A DNA stretch of 64,000 nucleotides from the NCBI GenBank assembly GCA_037178855.1, contig JASJZC010000003.1, positions 1,178,001 through 1,242,000 of the forward strand, written 5' to 3'. Positions 36,666 through 48,408 of the stretch are shown one piece after another. The DNA comes from Oscheius sp. JU75 (lineage: Eukaryota > Nematoda > Chromadorea > Rhabditida > Rhabditidae). The notes beneath the pieces were generated by a model. That model did not search any database. It was given only the letters and a program-made list of their open reading frames with translations, and was not told the DNA's origin. Every line of letters starts with the position of its first letter. Position 1 is the first letter of the stretch. The translations under genes were made by a program, and so were the position numbers.

Positions 36666-36809
36666 TGTGACAATTGCATTTACGACATTTTCAGCTAGTT
36701 TAACTGATCTTGAAGCTTTCAGCTATACTGCAAACTTCTAGGAAATTTCAAAAACAAGCTATTTCTAAACATCCGATCACTGAACAAGGGAGATTTTACA
36801 CAGAAAAAG

Positions 36810-37290
36810 TCACACGATCAGAGAGACAAGTCGGAAATGTTTCCATAGTTCCCCGGCGTCCAAGACTTTGAATTTTGATGCGGTATGCAATTTCGTCTTT
36901 TGGAAGATAGTACCTCCCAAATCATCTGGATTTCTGACTGAAAGATCGATCGAAGCAACTGTCACAGCCTCCCTGAAAACTGCTTCACTTTCTGCTCCGA
37001 TCTGTTTGTCATTTCTCTTGCCTCTATCAATGAAGAGCAGACGCTCGCCGATTCCTCGAAAGGCAATGAAAGAGTTTAGTTCCAGCCACCCTTGAAGCTT
37101 CACACAGCTCAAGACCATAAACTCTGGGATCTTCTTGGGTGTGGATCGTATAGATTTCAGTGCTGGACTCTTCTCCAAATTTGTGTGCATTTTTCAGACC
37201 AGCAATATGCTTTAGCTCAGCTTGATTTGGCGATTTCATCCGATCTTCGAGGCAAGGAAATGTAAGAAAGAACAGAAGGAAACCAAACAT
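36810..37290 (-). CDS. Possible secreted protein, reading frame split
   Basis: A start MFGFLLFFLTFPCLE looks like a signal peptide and continues for 87 codons. A second overlapping frame of 126 codons carries the more protein-like downstream sequence, including IAFRGIGERLLFIDRG and DDLGGTIFQKTK. That motif resembles DDLGNTILQKTF in the open frame at 14.7-15.1 kb. Going from signal peptide to the second frame needs a frame change near 37.1-37.2 kb; no clear intron explains it. It could be a broken gene of a small family. Function unknown. Confidence 0.3.
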
Positions 37291-37638
37291 TGGCGCGCCT
37301 TTTAACTTGATCGTTCCGGAATGCCTTTCAAATCATTCGTGACGGGAGCCTACTGTAATCTGGACTGTCAATGTTCTGGTTTTCTAATACCTAACACAGC
37401 GCACGGCGTGTTATGCACGATGCCGGTTTTCAAATCGGGCGCAAATGTCGCTCGCTTTCTTAAGTACAGTATCCTACAGAAATCCTGGTTTAAGCCGGAT
37501 TTGGCACAGAATACCGTATACCCTACATTAATCTAAAACCGGCTAGAGAACAAATTATGAATTTCCGTCCTCGAAATAGGAAATTGGCGACACCTTTCGC
37601 TAAATCGTTTTTTGCACATCGTGGTGCTCTCCCGGTTT

Positions 37639-38052
37639 TCACAAGTTTTTGATATTTTCAACTCGACTTTGTACCTTGCTCTTTTTCCTCATTTTGGGTT
37701 TTTTTCTATTAGTAAATCGGCTGCCAACTACCACTGTTTGACTGCTAGACATGTAACTATCGAAGAATAGCTTGAACACGTTGTAAATTCCAAGAAAAGA
37801 GCTAATTTGTGTGGTGTATAAAGATCTCTGTTCCTTATTTGCATTTTTTTTTCTTTCGTTTGACCAAAAATGCTCTCTAATCCCTTGCGGAAGCTGTTGT
37901 TTGTTGCCCCTAATGGCTCCATTTCTTCCTATTCTGCTACTATTTCTACCTTCGTCTATATTTTCGTCTAAAAATGGTCGGGAGAGCTGATTTTGTATGT
38001 TCTTCTTTAATTTCTCTATTATGTCGTTGTATTGACATTTATTCAACGACAT
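37639..38052 (-). CDS. Hypothetical Lys/Asn-rich protein, 137 codons
   Basis: A single uninterrupted frame from ATG to TAA. It starts MSLNKCQYNDIIEKLKKN, has basic blocks, and ends with KPKMRKKSKVQSRVENIKNL. Its start lies only 20 bp from the ATG of the NHL gene on the other strand, so it overlaps that gene's promoter region. AT-rich composition makes a chance frame quite possible. No domain recognised. Confidence 0.25.
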   Translation of the reverse strand: MSLNKCQYNDIIEKLKKNIQNQLSRPFLDENIDEGRNSSRIGRNGAIRGNKQQLPQGIREHFWSNERKKNANKEQRSLYTTQISSFLGIYNVFKLFFDSYMSSSQTVVVGSRFTNRKKPKMRKKSKVQSRVENIKNL

Positions 38053-38071
38053 TTTTTTTTACAGAGCCAAC

Positions 38072-41000
38072 ATGTATTGTGCTGCCAGCGGCTGTCCGCT
38101 AAACGAGACCACGCTAGACGAATCGTCCAACGGCCTAGAGCTGATCATATCCTTCATCGCCAGCACCCACCAGCCGGAACATGTCTTCACTCCGTCCCAG
38201 CTAGAACAAATCTATCGAGAGGTGGGTCTCTTTTCGCTCATTTTGACAGATGTAAAAATTTTCCAGATTGTTGCCCAGGTACAAAAGTACAAAGAGACCC
38301 GAGAGGCTACACGTGCCGTTTATGGAGACGAGGTTGTCGCCGATCAGTCAGATTTCGGCCTTGTTGCTGCTGCTCAATCGGAGGCAGAAAATGAGTCGGA
38401 TGTCTTCGCCAACCAGAACCAGTACGACCGACACAGTGCTCTTAGACAGAACGAGATGGCAAAAGATAGCTGGGTATGTTTGTTGTGTCAAGAAACTATT
38501 GCGAAACCGATGAGCAGAGTTCCAGTCTTCCCAACAGCTTAATCCCGTTTGTGAGCTTTTCAGGCATCGCAAACCTGGCCGAAACTTTCGCGTCGGCCAG
38601 TCTCCTTGGCCGGCCAGGCTTGTAAACAGCGCGCGCCTTTGATCAGTATTCTGGGATCAAACCTGGCCTGGCTACGTGTGCGATCTCTGAGCTTTCGTTC
38701 GACGTGTGTCGAAGCACAGTTGACTGTATTAGCCAGGGATGCCCGCAGTGTACAAATCTGGCCACTTTGGTCATTCCTAGTCGGCTGATCACCGATTGTG
38801 GCGGGTAGAGGCGCAACTATCTGACCCGTCTCTCTGGAGCTTTGCGGAAATAATTGCTAGTTCGGAGTTCTTCTGACCCATCATTCTGATATGGCTTGGC
38901 CTAATCACCGATCGGGCAGTGCTTCTGTAGCGGGACATTGAGCCAAATGGCCCGTTCTAAGCCGTCACACTGGCCATTGTTGATCTCAGACTGTAGTGTT
39001 CAGTACCGTAACGCTTAGCTAGTAGCCTGGCATCCTGAGCATGCTCTTGAAACCTAGAGATGGCCTTTTTGGAAGCATTGTTGGCTGTACGATTCAGGAG
39101 GACAAAAGAGGTTCTAATGATGCTCATAAGGGTTGCTAGCTTCTGTTTTAGTGCAGAATTCACCGTGTTGGAATTTGCTGGAATTCATCTAGCGCTATTT
39201 TCACCGTATCAAGACTCAAAGTCCCTTTTCCATATTCTAATCCATCTTTTTTTCAGGCCAACGGAGGTTACGTCCAGGACAGACATTTGCCGCCCCAGAA
39301 CCAGTCGCTGGAATCGGAGCATGAGCTGGACAGCTCGATCCAGGAGTATCATCAGCAGCTGCTCGGTTCGAAGCCGCTCCCCTTCGACGCAATGAGTCTT
39401 CACGATGAAGAGGAAGAGGAGCTGTCTCGCCGTCATGCTGCCGAACATTCTCCCTACGTCCAAGTCTGTTTTCGGGAGCTCCTCAGTCAGACCGGCTTCC
39501 TCGGTCTGCGCAAGAAGGACAGGCTCCACAAGCTGTCCAGCGTCCTCAGTCGTCCTCTGGGCTGCTGCTACGACGAGGTTCGCAAGTGCTGGGCGATTGC
39601 CGATTCTGCCAACAACCGAGTCAGTTTCTCTGCTTTTTTCCAGATAAAAACGATGAAATTTAGATCCTGCTCTACCCGGAAGGAGTTACCATCGAGTCGC
39701 CGAAATTCGTGAATCCATCAACCGTCTGTGTGCTTCAGCCTGGCAAAGTACTGGGCGTCTTGAGCGATACCTGCCTCGCCACATATACTTACGACAACAA
39801 CGAGGTCGCCATCATTGTCGAGAGTTACGGAGGAGCAAAGATCCGATGCAGAGGTTCGTTTTACCTTCAATTCTTTCATTGACAAGGGAAACGTTTTATA
39901 GGCCAGTTTGTCCAGTACTTATGTCAGTCTCTGTCTATTTGAGATCTGTTCTTCCTGTCACTCTCCAGTGAGCATGCCAGTTGATCAGTGTTTAGCTGCC
40001 AGGCTGTCCAAATTTTTCCAGACTACATAATCATGCCAGAATCATGCAATGTGAACCAGTCTCTTTCGGTCAAACGGTCAGGACTCTTTCTGTGATTTCA
40101 TCTGTCACATCTCTGACCGTTCTGAGCTCCGAAGGGTATGTCTGTAAAATCTTTTTGTCTATTTCAATCATCTCCATCTTATCTGTTTTTGTCAGCCTGT
40201 TGTCAATCTGTTTTACCCTGTCAATACAAACAAGCCGGGCTACAGCCCCTTAATTTTCTACCTCAAAGATCAACTTTCTCCTTTCAGGACTGGCCCGCAC
40301 GCCTCGCGGAAACCTGGTCACAATACTCAAGAAGAACTTCAACACCAGCGAGGCCATCATCTACGATGCCGCTCATCCGAGCCGCTACGGACAGGTCGTC
40401 GGTCGTGTGAGCTTCCCTGGAGCAAGCGCCAGCTTCTGCGCAATGAATGGACGTCGTCTCGTGGTCACGGATCTCGGAAACCAGACGCTGACGATGCTCG
40501 AATTCAATGAGGCCGAGACCAGTGCCAGCATAAAGCAGACCACTCCCTTCAAGTGGGGATCCAAGGTACTTTTTCTGTCATTTTCCCGCTAAAATACAGT
40601 TTCAGGGTGAGCCGAATGGCGGCTTCGATTTCGTCTCGGGAGTTCAGGTGGACAGCGATGGATGGTCGATTGTGGCCGACGCGGGCGGCCGTACGGTCCA
40701 GCTCTTCGATGAGGATCTGAAATTTGTGACCCGGCTCGGCAGCGACTTCCCTCTACCCTACACAAGCGCCATTGCGATCAACAACTTCAACGAGGTCATG
40801 TTCATAGGACGCAAGAACAACGAGGTCACACTGGCCACTCTCGAGCCTTTCAGCGATCTTCCTTCCCTTATGGTAGGCTTTTTGACTGTTTTTTTTTGGT
40901 GTATTGGAACTCGTAAACAGTCACAAATAAGCTCATTTGAGCGAACTTTTTGCTCAGAGAATACCTTATTGCAATGGTTTCTGGAAGAACCGGCCATGTT

Positions 41001-41505
41001 TTATTCTCCGTCTCTCCAGAACCTCTACAATATTACCGTAACCTTATGAAGGAGTTTCTGGCCGTTGAACGGCTAAAATCTATGCTAGGCGTCACTATGT
41101 CACCAGTAGCCTATTCTAAGGAAGCGCCCTAAAATAATCCATATTGGGCTTCTTGTGACGATATTTAGCTCAAAATCCATGTGAAATTGATCATTCACTG
41201 GTCAAACGGCTTTTCGCTATGATTTTATAACCCGAAATTTCCATTTCTTGTTTGTTTCCTCTATCTAGCTCTCCTATTTCCAGGGATCCAGCAGCAGCTT
41301 CAGTCATTCCACCGCCCCGACTACGACCAACCCGGCTCGTTTCGGAAACGCTCTACCCACATCTACTACTGGGGCTGCTGCCAATCCTCCCAATACCACT
41401 ACGTCGCGTTTCGGCGACAACAAGAGCGCATTTCCGTCTCGTACATTCAACGGGCCCGCCAAATCATCGAGCAGCTTCGGTAGCAACATTTCCACGTTCC
41501 GGTAG
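38072..41505 (+). CDS. NHL-repeat beta-propeller protein, 558 aa, seven exons
   Basis: Exons: 38072-38221, 38267-38473, 39257-39619, 39664-39853, 40288-40565, 40606-40872, 41284-41505; phases agree. The C-terminal two thirds carry NHL-like blades, best seen in WAIADSANNRILLYPEG, RLVVTDLGNQTLTMLEF and VQVDSDGWSIVADAGGRTVQ. The N-terminal third is acidic and Gln/Glu-rich, without a RING or B-box that I can see, so it is not a standard TRIM-NHL ubiquitin ligase. The tail is Ser/Thr/Asn/Pro-rich (SSSSFGSN). NHL propellers bind RNA or protein partners; the partner here is unknown. The ATG follows a TTTTTTTTACAG acceptor. The long second intron contains a GGCC-rich repeat. Confidence 0.82.
38550..38830. 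repeat. GGCC-rich palindromic repeat D, copy 2
   Basis: Contains ACCTGGCCGAAACTTTCGCG, TCGGCCAGTCTCCTTGGCCG, CCAGGCTTGTAAACAGCGCG and further GGCCTGGC words. The block CGAAACTTTCGCGTCGGCCAG matches the reverse complement of the block in the 63.8-kb copy. Intronic (NHL gene). Confidence 0.7.
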
Positions 41506-42455
41506 TCCCGATGAACGATTTTAAATTTTATGCATACTTTGTGTCTCTCCCCGCGAATTCCTACTACGAATTCCTACTACTCTCGCGAATTCCTACCCCT
41601 CTCTCTGTTTACTGCCATTTTGGGGAAAATTGACGCCCCTCCGTACCGGTAAACTATTAATATGTACACAGCCTCATTTTCTCGTGTTTCACATGAAGTT
41701 ACACCACTTCCTTAGTACTTGTACTCTTTTTTGGTATATTTTAGAGAGACAGTCAGAAAGGAGACAGATGGACAAATGAGGCTAAATAGAAGAATCATCC
41801 TGCTCTATGGGAGCATCCTCTGCGTCTCCTTGTTTCTAATCCATGCGCTGGCTAGTTGGGGAGAGGGAGGAAGAAGAGGTACGAGATTTGATATTCTTTT
41901 TTGTCTAAAAGCCGGCAATCTCAGGGAATGGGGAGATAAAAAATCCCTTAAGAAAAAAGCTGAAAGCTTAAGCTTAGTACATTTTGATGTCGCAGAAACT
42001 TCTGGTAAAGTGGATAGACAATTGACCGGTTTCTCCAGAGTATTCGGGTGCTCGGGTTGCATTTGAGCGGCAATCCATAATTTGCTTGGAATTCAAAAAA
42101 ATGAAAGGAATTCAGATACTGGCGGTTCTTTGCTTCAAGATGCGAAGGAACAGCTGCGAGAAGAAAGGGGTGAGTCTAAGAAACAGGCTGGGAAAAAAGG
42201 ACACAGCACAATTTGTGAGTAGCTTTGATTCACCGAAATTTGTTGGTCGACCTAACCTTGGCTCATATTCGACGCTTCAATACTAAATGGAGAGAGAGAG
42301 AGAGAGAGAGAAGAGGAAGACTTCAGGAAGAGGCGCTTGACTGTAAGAAAACTTACCCAAGAATGTCCAGTCACCAGGACAAGAAAAAGAAACTACTAGT
42401 CTTCACTGTCTTTATTTGCTCTTTCCGTTTAAGTAGATATATGCGCTCGAGAGAT
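41506..42455. other. Intergenic, includes a (GA)n run
   Basis: A direct repeat GCGAATTCCTAC occurs twice at about 41552-41597, with a partial third copy between them. A (GA)n microsatellite lies at about 42291-42312. No gene supported. Confidence 0.5.
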
Positions 42456-43530
42456 CTATTCGCGCTTGCTGCTCTTCTCGCTGTTGTCCAACGTGTCGAT
42501 GGGCGTCGAGGGTCTCTTCTTCGTTCTCAGCGATCGCTTCGACCGAGCGACCGTGGCCGCGAAGGAGACCTGCTGCAGTTTCTTCGAGCCGTCGCGACTA
42601 GTCGCCTTCTTCCTCTGGTTTTCGGGGACCTATGACAAAAAAAATTGGGATATTTAAAGAGAATCACAATGGGAAACAGCACATGCTAGACTACTAGACA
42701 GTGACTTAAACATAGGAACAGAGCCACAGTTACAGACACAGAGATACTAGAACAAAAGTAGACAGGGGAACAGAGAGATACGAAACAGAGACCCAGGAAC
42801 AAGGGCAATACCAAGAAAAAGAGACTGACAAACACAGAAACAAACAGCTAGGGACAAGAACAGAGTCACAGAGACAATGTCAAAAATGGGAACAGACAGA
42901 CGGTGACAAGACCGATGCACAGTGACAGGCAGGAAGTGACAGACAGAGCCACAGGGACAGACGGTGATAGAGTAGCAGCAATAGTAACAGTGCCAAATAC
43001 AGAGTAACACTAATAGTAATAGGACAGCGAGACATACAGACAGAGCCAGAGATACAGAGACACGAACGAACAGCGACACGGACGGAGACAGACAGTGCTA
43101 GTGGAAAGGACACGGGTGCGGAGACACAGGGACGGTCACAGGGAAAGCGACAGTGCCAGACAGAGACTTCAAATAATGAAAAATAGCCTGCCTGAACACT
43201 CGGGAAGGTCTTCTTCTCCATGGCGTCGGTCATGTTCTGGATGAGGACGGTCTGACTGCTGTAGGAAGCCGCGTCCTTTCTCGAGCTCTCCATGGTCTTC
43301 CTCTCGCTCTTGACTCCTGTCTCCTTCATAGAGCTCTCAGCCTTCTGGCTCTTCTCCTGCTGTCGTACCGAGGCCAGGTGCGCTGCTCTCTGGGGGCTCT
43401 TGACACGGCTGCTCGAATTCGGGGTCTGGCTCGGTGGGTCCCCATCCTTCTTTTTGTCGCCACAGAGCAGCAGCAGGGTGAGTCCGAGCAGGACGGCTTG
43501 GAGGAGGACGAGAAGCGACGGCAGCAGCAT
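42456..43530 (-). CDS. Small Lys/Ser-rich membrane-anchored protein, 170 aa, two exons
   Basis: Exon 1 (43530-43192) begins MLLPSLLVLLQAVLLGLTLLLL, a signal anchor. A basic, low-complexity stretch (KKKDGDPPSQTPNSSSRVKS and similar) follows. Exon 2 (42629-42456) reads VPENQRKKATSRDG to KSSKRE and a TAG. The donor is CAG|GCAGGC, so this would be a GC-AG intron of 562 nt, almost filled by degenerate GACAGAGA repeats. Phase 0 fits with no in-frame stop. An alternative ATG lies 24 nt upstream at 43554. Function unknown; charge and size suggest a short membrane-bound protein exposing a basic domain. Confidence 0.6.
42690..43170. repeat. Degenerate GACAGAGA tract filling an intron
   Basis: Nearly 480 bp of imperfect repeats of GACAGAGA, GACAGACAG and ACAGAGACAC on the plus strand, all inside the intron of the small membrane protein gene. 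Confidence 0.85.
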
Positions 43531-43759
43531 CCTGTGGCGACACTGTGAGAGCAAAATGGGGCTTTTTATTGCTGGGAAAAGCCTTGTTTTTAGTTCGAAG
43601 CTTCAAGCAAAAGTTGGAAACATGGCCTCTAATTGGTGGGGAATATAGTAACAGCAAAACGAAACAAAGTTAGGATTAGTTTGGAAGAGTAATTAAGAGA
43701 CCTTTGTCCTGTAGAGGCTAGTCTACTTGGGCAGACCTATTCATCTACCAATCTTCCAG

Positions 43760-46700
43760 AAGCCTGCTACTACGACAACCAGTGCTCATCTCCTTCTATT
43801 CTTTTCCGTCTCCATGCTGAAACCTCGGACCATCCTCCCTACGGATGCCTCAATGATATACAGTAACCCATTGCTCACAGATCACACTGTATTCGAAATT
43901 TAGTCTCTTCCACAATAACATTTCCGTCGGAATCAATGTCATCTCTCTAAATGGAAGTACCGGTGACGTCTTGGAAGCACACTCTTTTGATGTGACCACC
44001 TCGGACGGGAAGTTGATCACTTGGTTGAGAAGTCTACCCGAAGCAGCGATTGTCATCGCTGTCTCTTTCGGGGACATCGCGGAGAGAGTTTCGAGAGATG
44101 CCAGGGAGACTTTCCATGTCTTTGGAGCCAACAAGGTGAGTCAGTGTCTCTGCCTCTTCCTCTATCATTGTCACTGTTCTTGTCACTGTCATTCTATCCC
44201 AGTCACACTGTACCCTGACTTCAGATAGACACCTGGAGAACCGGTAGCTCTTACTCCATAATCGGTCAACGTGGTCTCAAGGGGCATGCCTATGAGCAAA
44301 TCAAGAGTCTGTCTGATCAAGGAGACTCCCACCTTTTTGAGAGCTGTTTTGAGCTTCCGATTGGTGACATCGGACAGGTCAACATCACAGAGACAGTGTC
44401 CGATGAGAAGGACATCAACAGGCTCGATGAGGACAGACTAGCCGAACTGGGACAGGGAGAGGCCAGAAAGAATTTCCATGTGGATATGGGAGCGGTGAAT
44501 GAGAATTGTGGACTGAATGAACCGTGCAAAAAGGGTGAGTGACAGGGGGACAGGGAAACAGAGAGATAGAGAGACAGAGATAGGGAAACAGAGGCAGAAC
44601 GACAGAGACAAGTCAAAGTTACAAGGAAAGCTCTGAACAGGCAGACAAACTAAACAAAGACTTTGTCTCTCTATCAGAGAGATCGGCAGACAGAGAGACA
44701 GGACAGAAAGACAGAGTCAGAGATAGAGAGACAGGGACTAGACCCAGCTAACCAGCTACTTCCAGACGAAATTGTAATGAGTTTCTTCTCCGGCGAACAC
44801 AAGGACGACTACCCGAAAGTCTGTGTCGGAGGGAGGATGCTTTTCGACAAGGGACTGAACAAGGCCGGTCGTGGCTTGAACATCTTCTCTCTGGAACCCA
44901 AAACGGGAAAAGTACGAGTTGTGGCCAACTTTGACACCTATGAGGATGACTCTCCTGCTCTAGAAGACTTCCTCGACTCGATTCCTAATGGAGACATTGT
45001 GGCAGCTGTCAGTTTCGATGAGGCCAGCACAGCTCTGTCCGAAATGGCGAAGCAGATCTTCTACGAGCTGGGGAGTAGTCAGATTCATCGCCTCAAGTTC
45101 AGAGCTTCTTGGTGAGTCTCGTTGTCTCTCTGTCTCTTTGTCTCTATATCTCTTTGTCTCTCAATTCACTGTCATTCCCAGGTACTTTGTCGGTCAAAAG
45201 GGCATCAAGGCCTACACCCCCTTCGAGGATCTGATCTACCCTACCGGGAACTCTTGGGCCAAACCTATCCAGACAGCCGTCTGCGTCCCAAAAATTTGTA
45301 GGTTTTGAGATTCGCTCCCATGCCCTATCTTCAGTGAGCAAATGGAGCGGTCGGACAGTCGAGGACAGTCTCAGTGTCAAGAACCTGCCAAAGAGACACT
45401 TTTGTGCCAAATACGATAAGTACGATGAGTTCTGCAGTGATCGGGCCATAGACAAGCCGATCGCTCCTCGTCCTCTTATCGATATGTCCCGCTCAAAGGA
45501 CAGAATCTACAACACTCCCATTGTTCTGGTGGCTGGACTTTCGACTACCCGACTCCAACAAGCTCTGGAGAGTCTAATGAACCAGGAGGGTCTGAACACA
45601 CAAATGGTGCTGGTGGTTCATGAACGAGAGTATGGTGAGAATGCAGAGCTGGCGACGCTGTTCCATGCCAAAAGTCTGGCGCTAAATCGGTCATCTAATT
45701 TTGAAGGTAAGAATGTGAACCGTTTTGGAAAAATTGCTAGATTTAGGGTACCTGTACGAGGCAATAACCAACGCCTTTCATCTCTTCCCATCAGCTCCAG
45801 CAATTGCAGTGGTCGAGGAGGATGTAAGTTGCACTAGAATCAGTTATCCGTATATCCGAGTTGGTGCGCAGCTATTCAAAAGATTGGCTGGTCAAGTTGA
45901 CAGAAGTTCAGGACCGTTGACAATGCTAAAAAATCAGATGATAAGACAGTTTATTAGCTCAAGGAAGAACGAGAAAGGTGGTGAAATTCGGGGATGAAAC
46001 TGACTGTTTAGCTGTGGATGTTATGGTCTCAACATTTCTAACAACTGTCTAATTATGGCGGTTGTGTCTTAAACAACTCTCAGTCTGTGAGACAAGATGA
46101 CAGGAAGAGAAAAAGACACAGAGAGACGGATATTGAATTCATAATGAACTACCACAATGATGGCAAGGACCTGGGACAAAACGTCCAATAGCTGCTGGTA
46201 GTTCACACAGGGACAGAACGACAGGTAGACGGTAGTAGGCACACTGGGTCATAGAAAGAGGAGGGTACTTTACTTTTTTGTTTTACTGGCACAGGGTGGC
46301 ATAAACCCTACCGTGGTCATAACTTGACTATAAACCTGGGACAAACTGACAGAAACAGTGCGTTCTTGACAGACAGAAAAGACATTCGAACAAGGAGAAT
46401 GGTATAGAGTGACAATGACACACAATGACTGGGAAAAATCTGTAGAAGTTGTACAGTAGCAAAGTTATTGCAAGGTCACCTTCTTTCAGGTAGTACCCAC
46501 TGCGGACTGGCTCAAACTCTTCGAGCAAACCCTTCCCTCGCTGCTGGAAGACACGAAGATCGACATCGTTCTGGCCTTCAATGAGTTTGGTAGGAATTCA
46601 GCCAATCTTTGACAAAACTTTCTTTCCAGGCTTTCCCTCCACCTCAGCACGTCCCACAGTAGTCTATCGAGCCGACATCCAGCCTCCTAAAGCCTCTTAC

Positions 46701-47204
46701 CTCTTGTCGAGAAGATTCTACGAGAAGAGTATATGGAATAAAAGTGACTGCTGTAATCCTTGGAAGCTGAGAGAGTCTTCGGCTCTGATTCCAGAGGTGT
46801 CGAGAGTCACAGTGGTGGAACAGGGAGGACAAGAAAGAACCTTCTCGACGGAACCAGCTGCGCTGATGAATGGATTCAGGACAGAGACAGAGTATGAGAA
46901 TGAGCTCAGGAGACTGTTCAAGGGATCGGATCAGATTACCATAACGACGGTCGACTGTAGTGCGATCACGAAGGGCTACAGTAACTCGAGGTAGGCGAAC
47001 AGTGACGGTAACAATGACTGTTTCAGTTCCGTCTCCTTCGTTCTTCCCTCCAATTCCGATCTTTTGACCGCTCTCAACTGTCTTAACATTCCAGTCAACT
47101 CCAAGCCTCCTACCTACAAGGGTGTCTTCAGATTTTTTCACGCCCAGCAGGACTACCTTTTTCTTACCAAAGACAGTGTTCTTCTCGCCTACTTGATTGC
47201 ATAA
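43760..47204 (+). CDS. POMGNT1/GnT-I-like glycosyltransferase with two ILEI/PANDER modules
   Basis: The family (GT13) transfers GlcNAc to mannose in the Golgi; POMGNT1 acts on O-mannose. Two stem modules of ILEI/PANDER type are visible. The first has VISLNGSTGDVLEAHSFD and AIVIAVSFGD, then SSYSIIGQRG. The second has LNIFSLEPKTGKVRVV, DIVAAVSFDE and SWYFVGQKG. The catalytic half follows: NTPIVLVAGLSTTRLQQALE, YLYEAITNAFHLF and IAVVEEDVVPTADW, where GnT-I has its EDD metal site (here EED). A divergent C-terminus ends VLLAYLIA. Human POMGNT1 has one ILEI module, so two is unusual. Introns include several of 37-41 nt (for example 45300-45336) and one of about 190 nt full of GACAGAGA. The first exon(s) with the membrane anchor, upstream of 43760, were not found. 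Confidence 0.75.
44540..44735. repeat. GACAGAGA tract in glycosyltransferase intron
   Basis: Imperfect GACAGAGAGACAG repeats on the plus strand, spanning almost the whole intron between the two ILEI modules. Confidence 0.8.
45823..46489. other. Long intron of the GT13-like gene
   Basis: A 667-bp intron splits the EED motif (VVEED|VVPTADW). It contains a few GACAG runs and no gene. Confidence 0.6.
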
Positions 47205-47379
47205 TTTCATGGGTTCAGATCGATAACAAACGTGTACATAAATGCATTCGTATTGACATGCTATGACTGTCTCTCTATCTTCTGTCCCTCTGTCTCTCGG
47301 TCTCTTTGTCTCTCTCTCTCTCGTTCTTTCTTCGAAAGATCAGATCTCTTGCGACTTCTAACAATCTATCGCATAAATA

Positions 47380-47724
47380 TTTGATCCTGCCGTGAGGGAT
47401 ACTGGACCTGATGGACAGGGTAAGCCGACAACGACAAAGCCTCCTCGTCTTCCGATGAGAATGCCAACTATTCCCAAGGAATTGGAACCGGATATCATAT
47501 GCCTAACTTCTTGCTTCTTTGATGTCTTCACCCCGTCAAAGACACGGGCCATTGTACACAAGGTGCTCAGCAAGTATACCAACGCAAAGATAAGTGTGAT
47601 CTTCGCTGCAAGGAGCCTGCCACAGCGTCATCGAAAGCAGCCTCTCTTCTCCTGTTTGGCTTCTGGAAGGGGAGATAGCATCAAAGGCGAACTCATTCGC
47701 AAGTCTTGGCAGAGAATCGTTTGA
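47380..47724 (+). CDS. Possible exon of an unknown gene
   Basis: An open frame ends in TGA at 47722-47724 and reads TTTKPPRLPMRMPTIPKELE, then DIICLTSCFFDVFTPSKTRA. It starts after the 3' end of the glycosyltransferase, with a Pro/Thr-rich segment. The composition is protein-like, but I cannot find a convincing upstream exon. It might be an alternative last exon of the glycosyltransferase or a separate gene. Upstream, 47265-47335 is a CTGTCTCT tract. No domain recognised. Confidence 0.3.
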   Translation, partial: FDPAVRDTGPDGQGKPTTTKPPRLPMRMPTIPKELEPDIICLTSCFFDVFTPSKTRAIVHKVLSKYTNAKISVIFAARSLPQRHRKQPLFSCLASGRGDSIKGELIRKSWQRIV

Positions 47725-47889
47725 GCTCTTTTAACTACATTTATTTTGTTTACAAAAATTTTGCAAAACTTTCCAAGTTTCGTAGTAACGCTACAACGCT
47801 GTGTCTCTGACCCTCTCTCTCTCTCTGTCTGTGTGTATGCCTGTCTCTCTGCCTTCGTCTCTCGGTCACAATATAAGTTCAAAAGTTTA

Positions 47890-48408
47890 TTAAGCAACAG
47901 CAGCTCTACAACCCACACACCATCGCCAAATGGCGAGACCAAAGAAGAGTAGCACAGAAAACGCAAAGTAGATTGTCGTGAATTCGACATGAACTTTCCA
48001 ACCAACGGAGAACTTGAAGAGAATGAATTCTACGATCATATAGACGACAAGTACTACCAGGATGCCGCAACAGAAGAGACAACAGTTTCTGGCCAAGAAA
48101 GTGCATTGGGAGGAAGTAGAGGCGTTTGGCTGCTGGTTGGGAAGGAGAAGGACAGTTTGTTGAGGTTGCTGCTGGGGTAAGTAGACCACTGTACTGTTAC
48201 TGGGCTCCTGAAAGAGTATCTGTCTCCCTCTCTCTTGTTCTCTCTATCTATCGCTCTCTTTCTTTGTCTCTGTTTCCTGGGTCTCTGTCACCCAATCTTT
48301 CAATCTCCCTGTCTCTGTTTCTCTGTCTTTCTGTCCCTCTCTCCATCTCTCTCCCTGTCTCTCTGTTTCTGTCACCCTTACCTGAGTAAAGAAGCTCGGA
48401 AATCCCAT
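47890..48408 (-). CDS. Small two-helix membrane protein, 114 aa, two exons
   Basis: Exon 1 (48408-48382) encodes only MGFPSFFTQ before a GTAAGG donor. The 174-nt intron is mostly CTGTCTCT repeats. Exon 2 (48207-47890) starts after TTTCAG in phase 0. A Gln/Pro/Asn-rich N-terminal part (LPQQQPQQTVLLLPNQQPN) is followed by a Cys-rich first helix (CCLFCCGILVVLVVYMIVEF) and a second helix (IYFAFSVLLFFGLAIW). The end is WCVGCRAAVA. Cytosolic or luminal orientation is uncertain. No family assigned. Without the tiny first exon no ATG is available, which supports this model. Confidence 0.7.
48215..48375. repeat. CTGTCTCT tract filling an intron
   Basis: A pyrimidine-rich imperfect repeat (CTCTCTGTTTCTGTC and variants) on the plus strand. 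It occupies nearly all of the intron of the 114-aa membrane protein gene. Confidence 0.85.

Noticed and set aside
43850-44134. Minus-strand frame opposite the first ILEI module
   Set aside because: Shadow of the glycosyltransferase exon.
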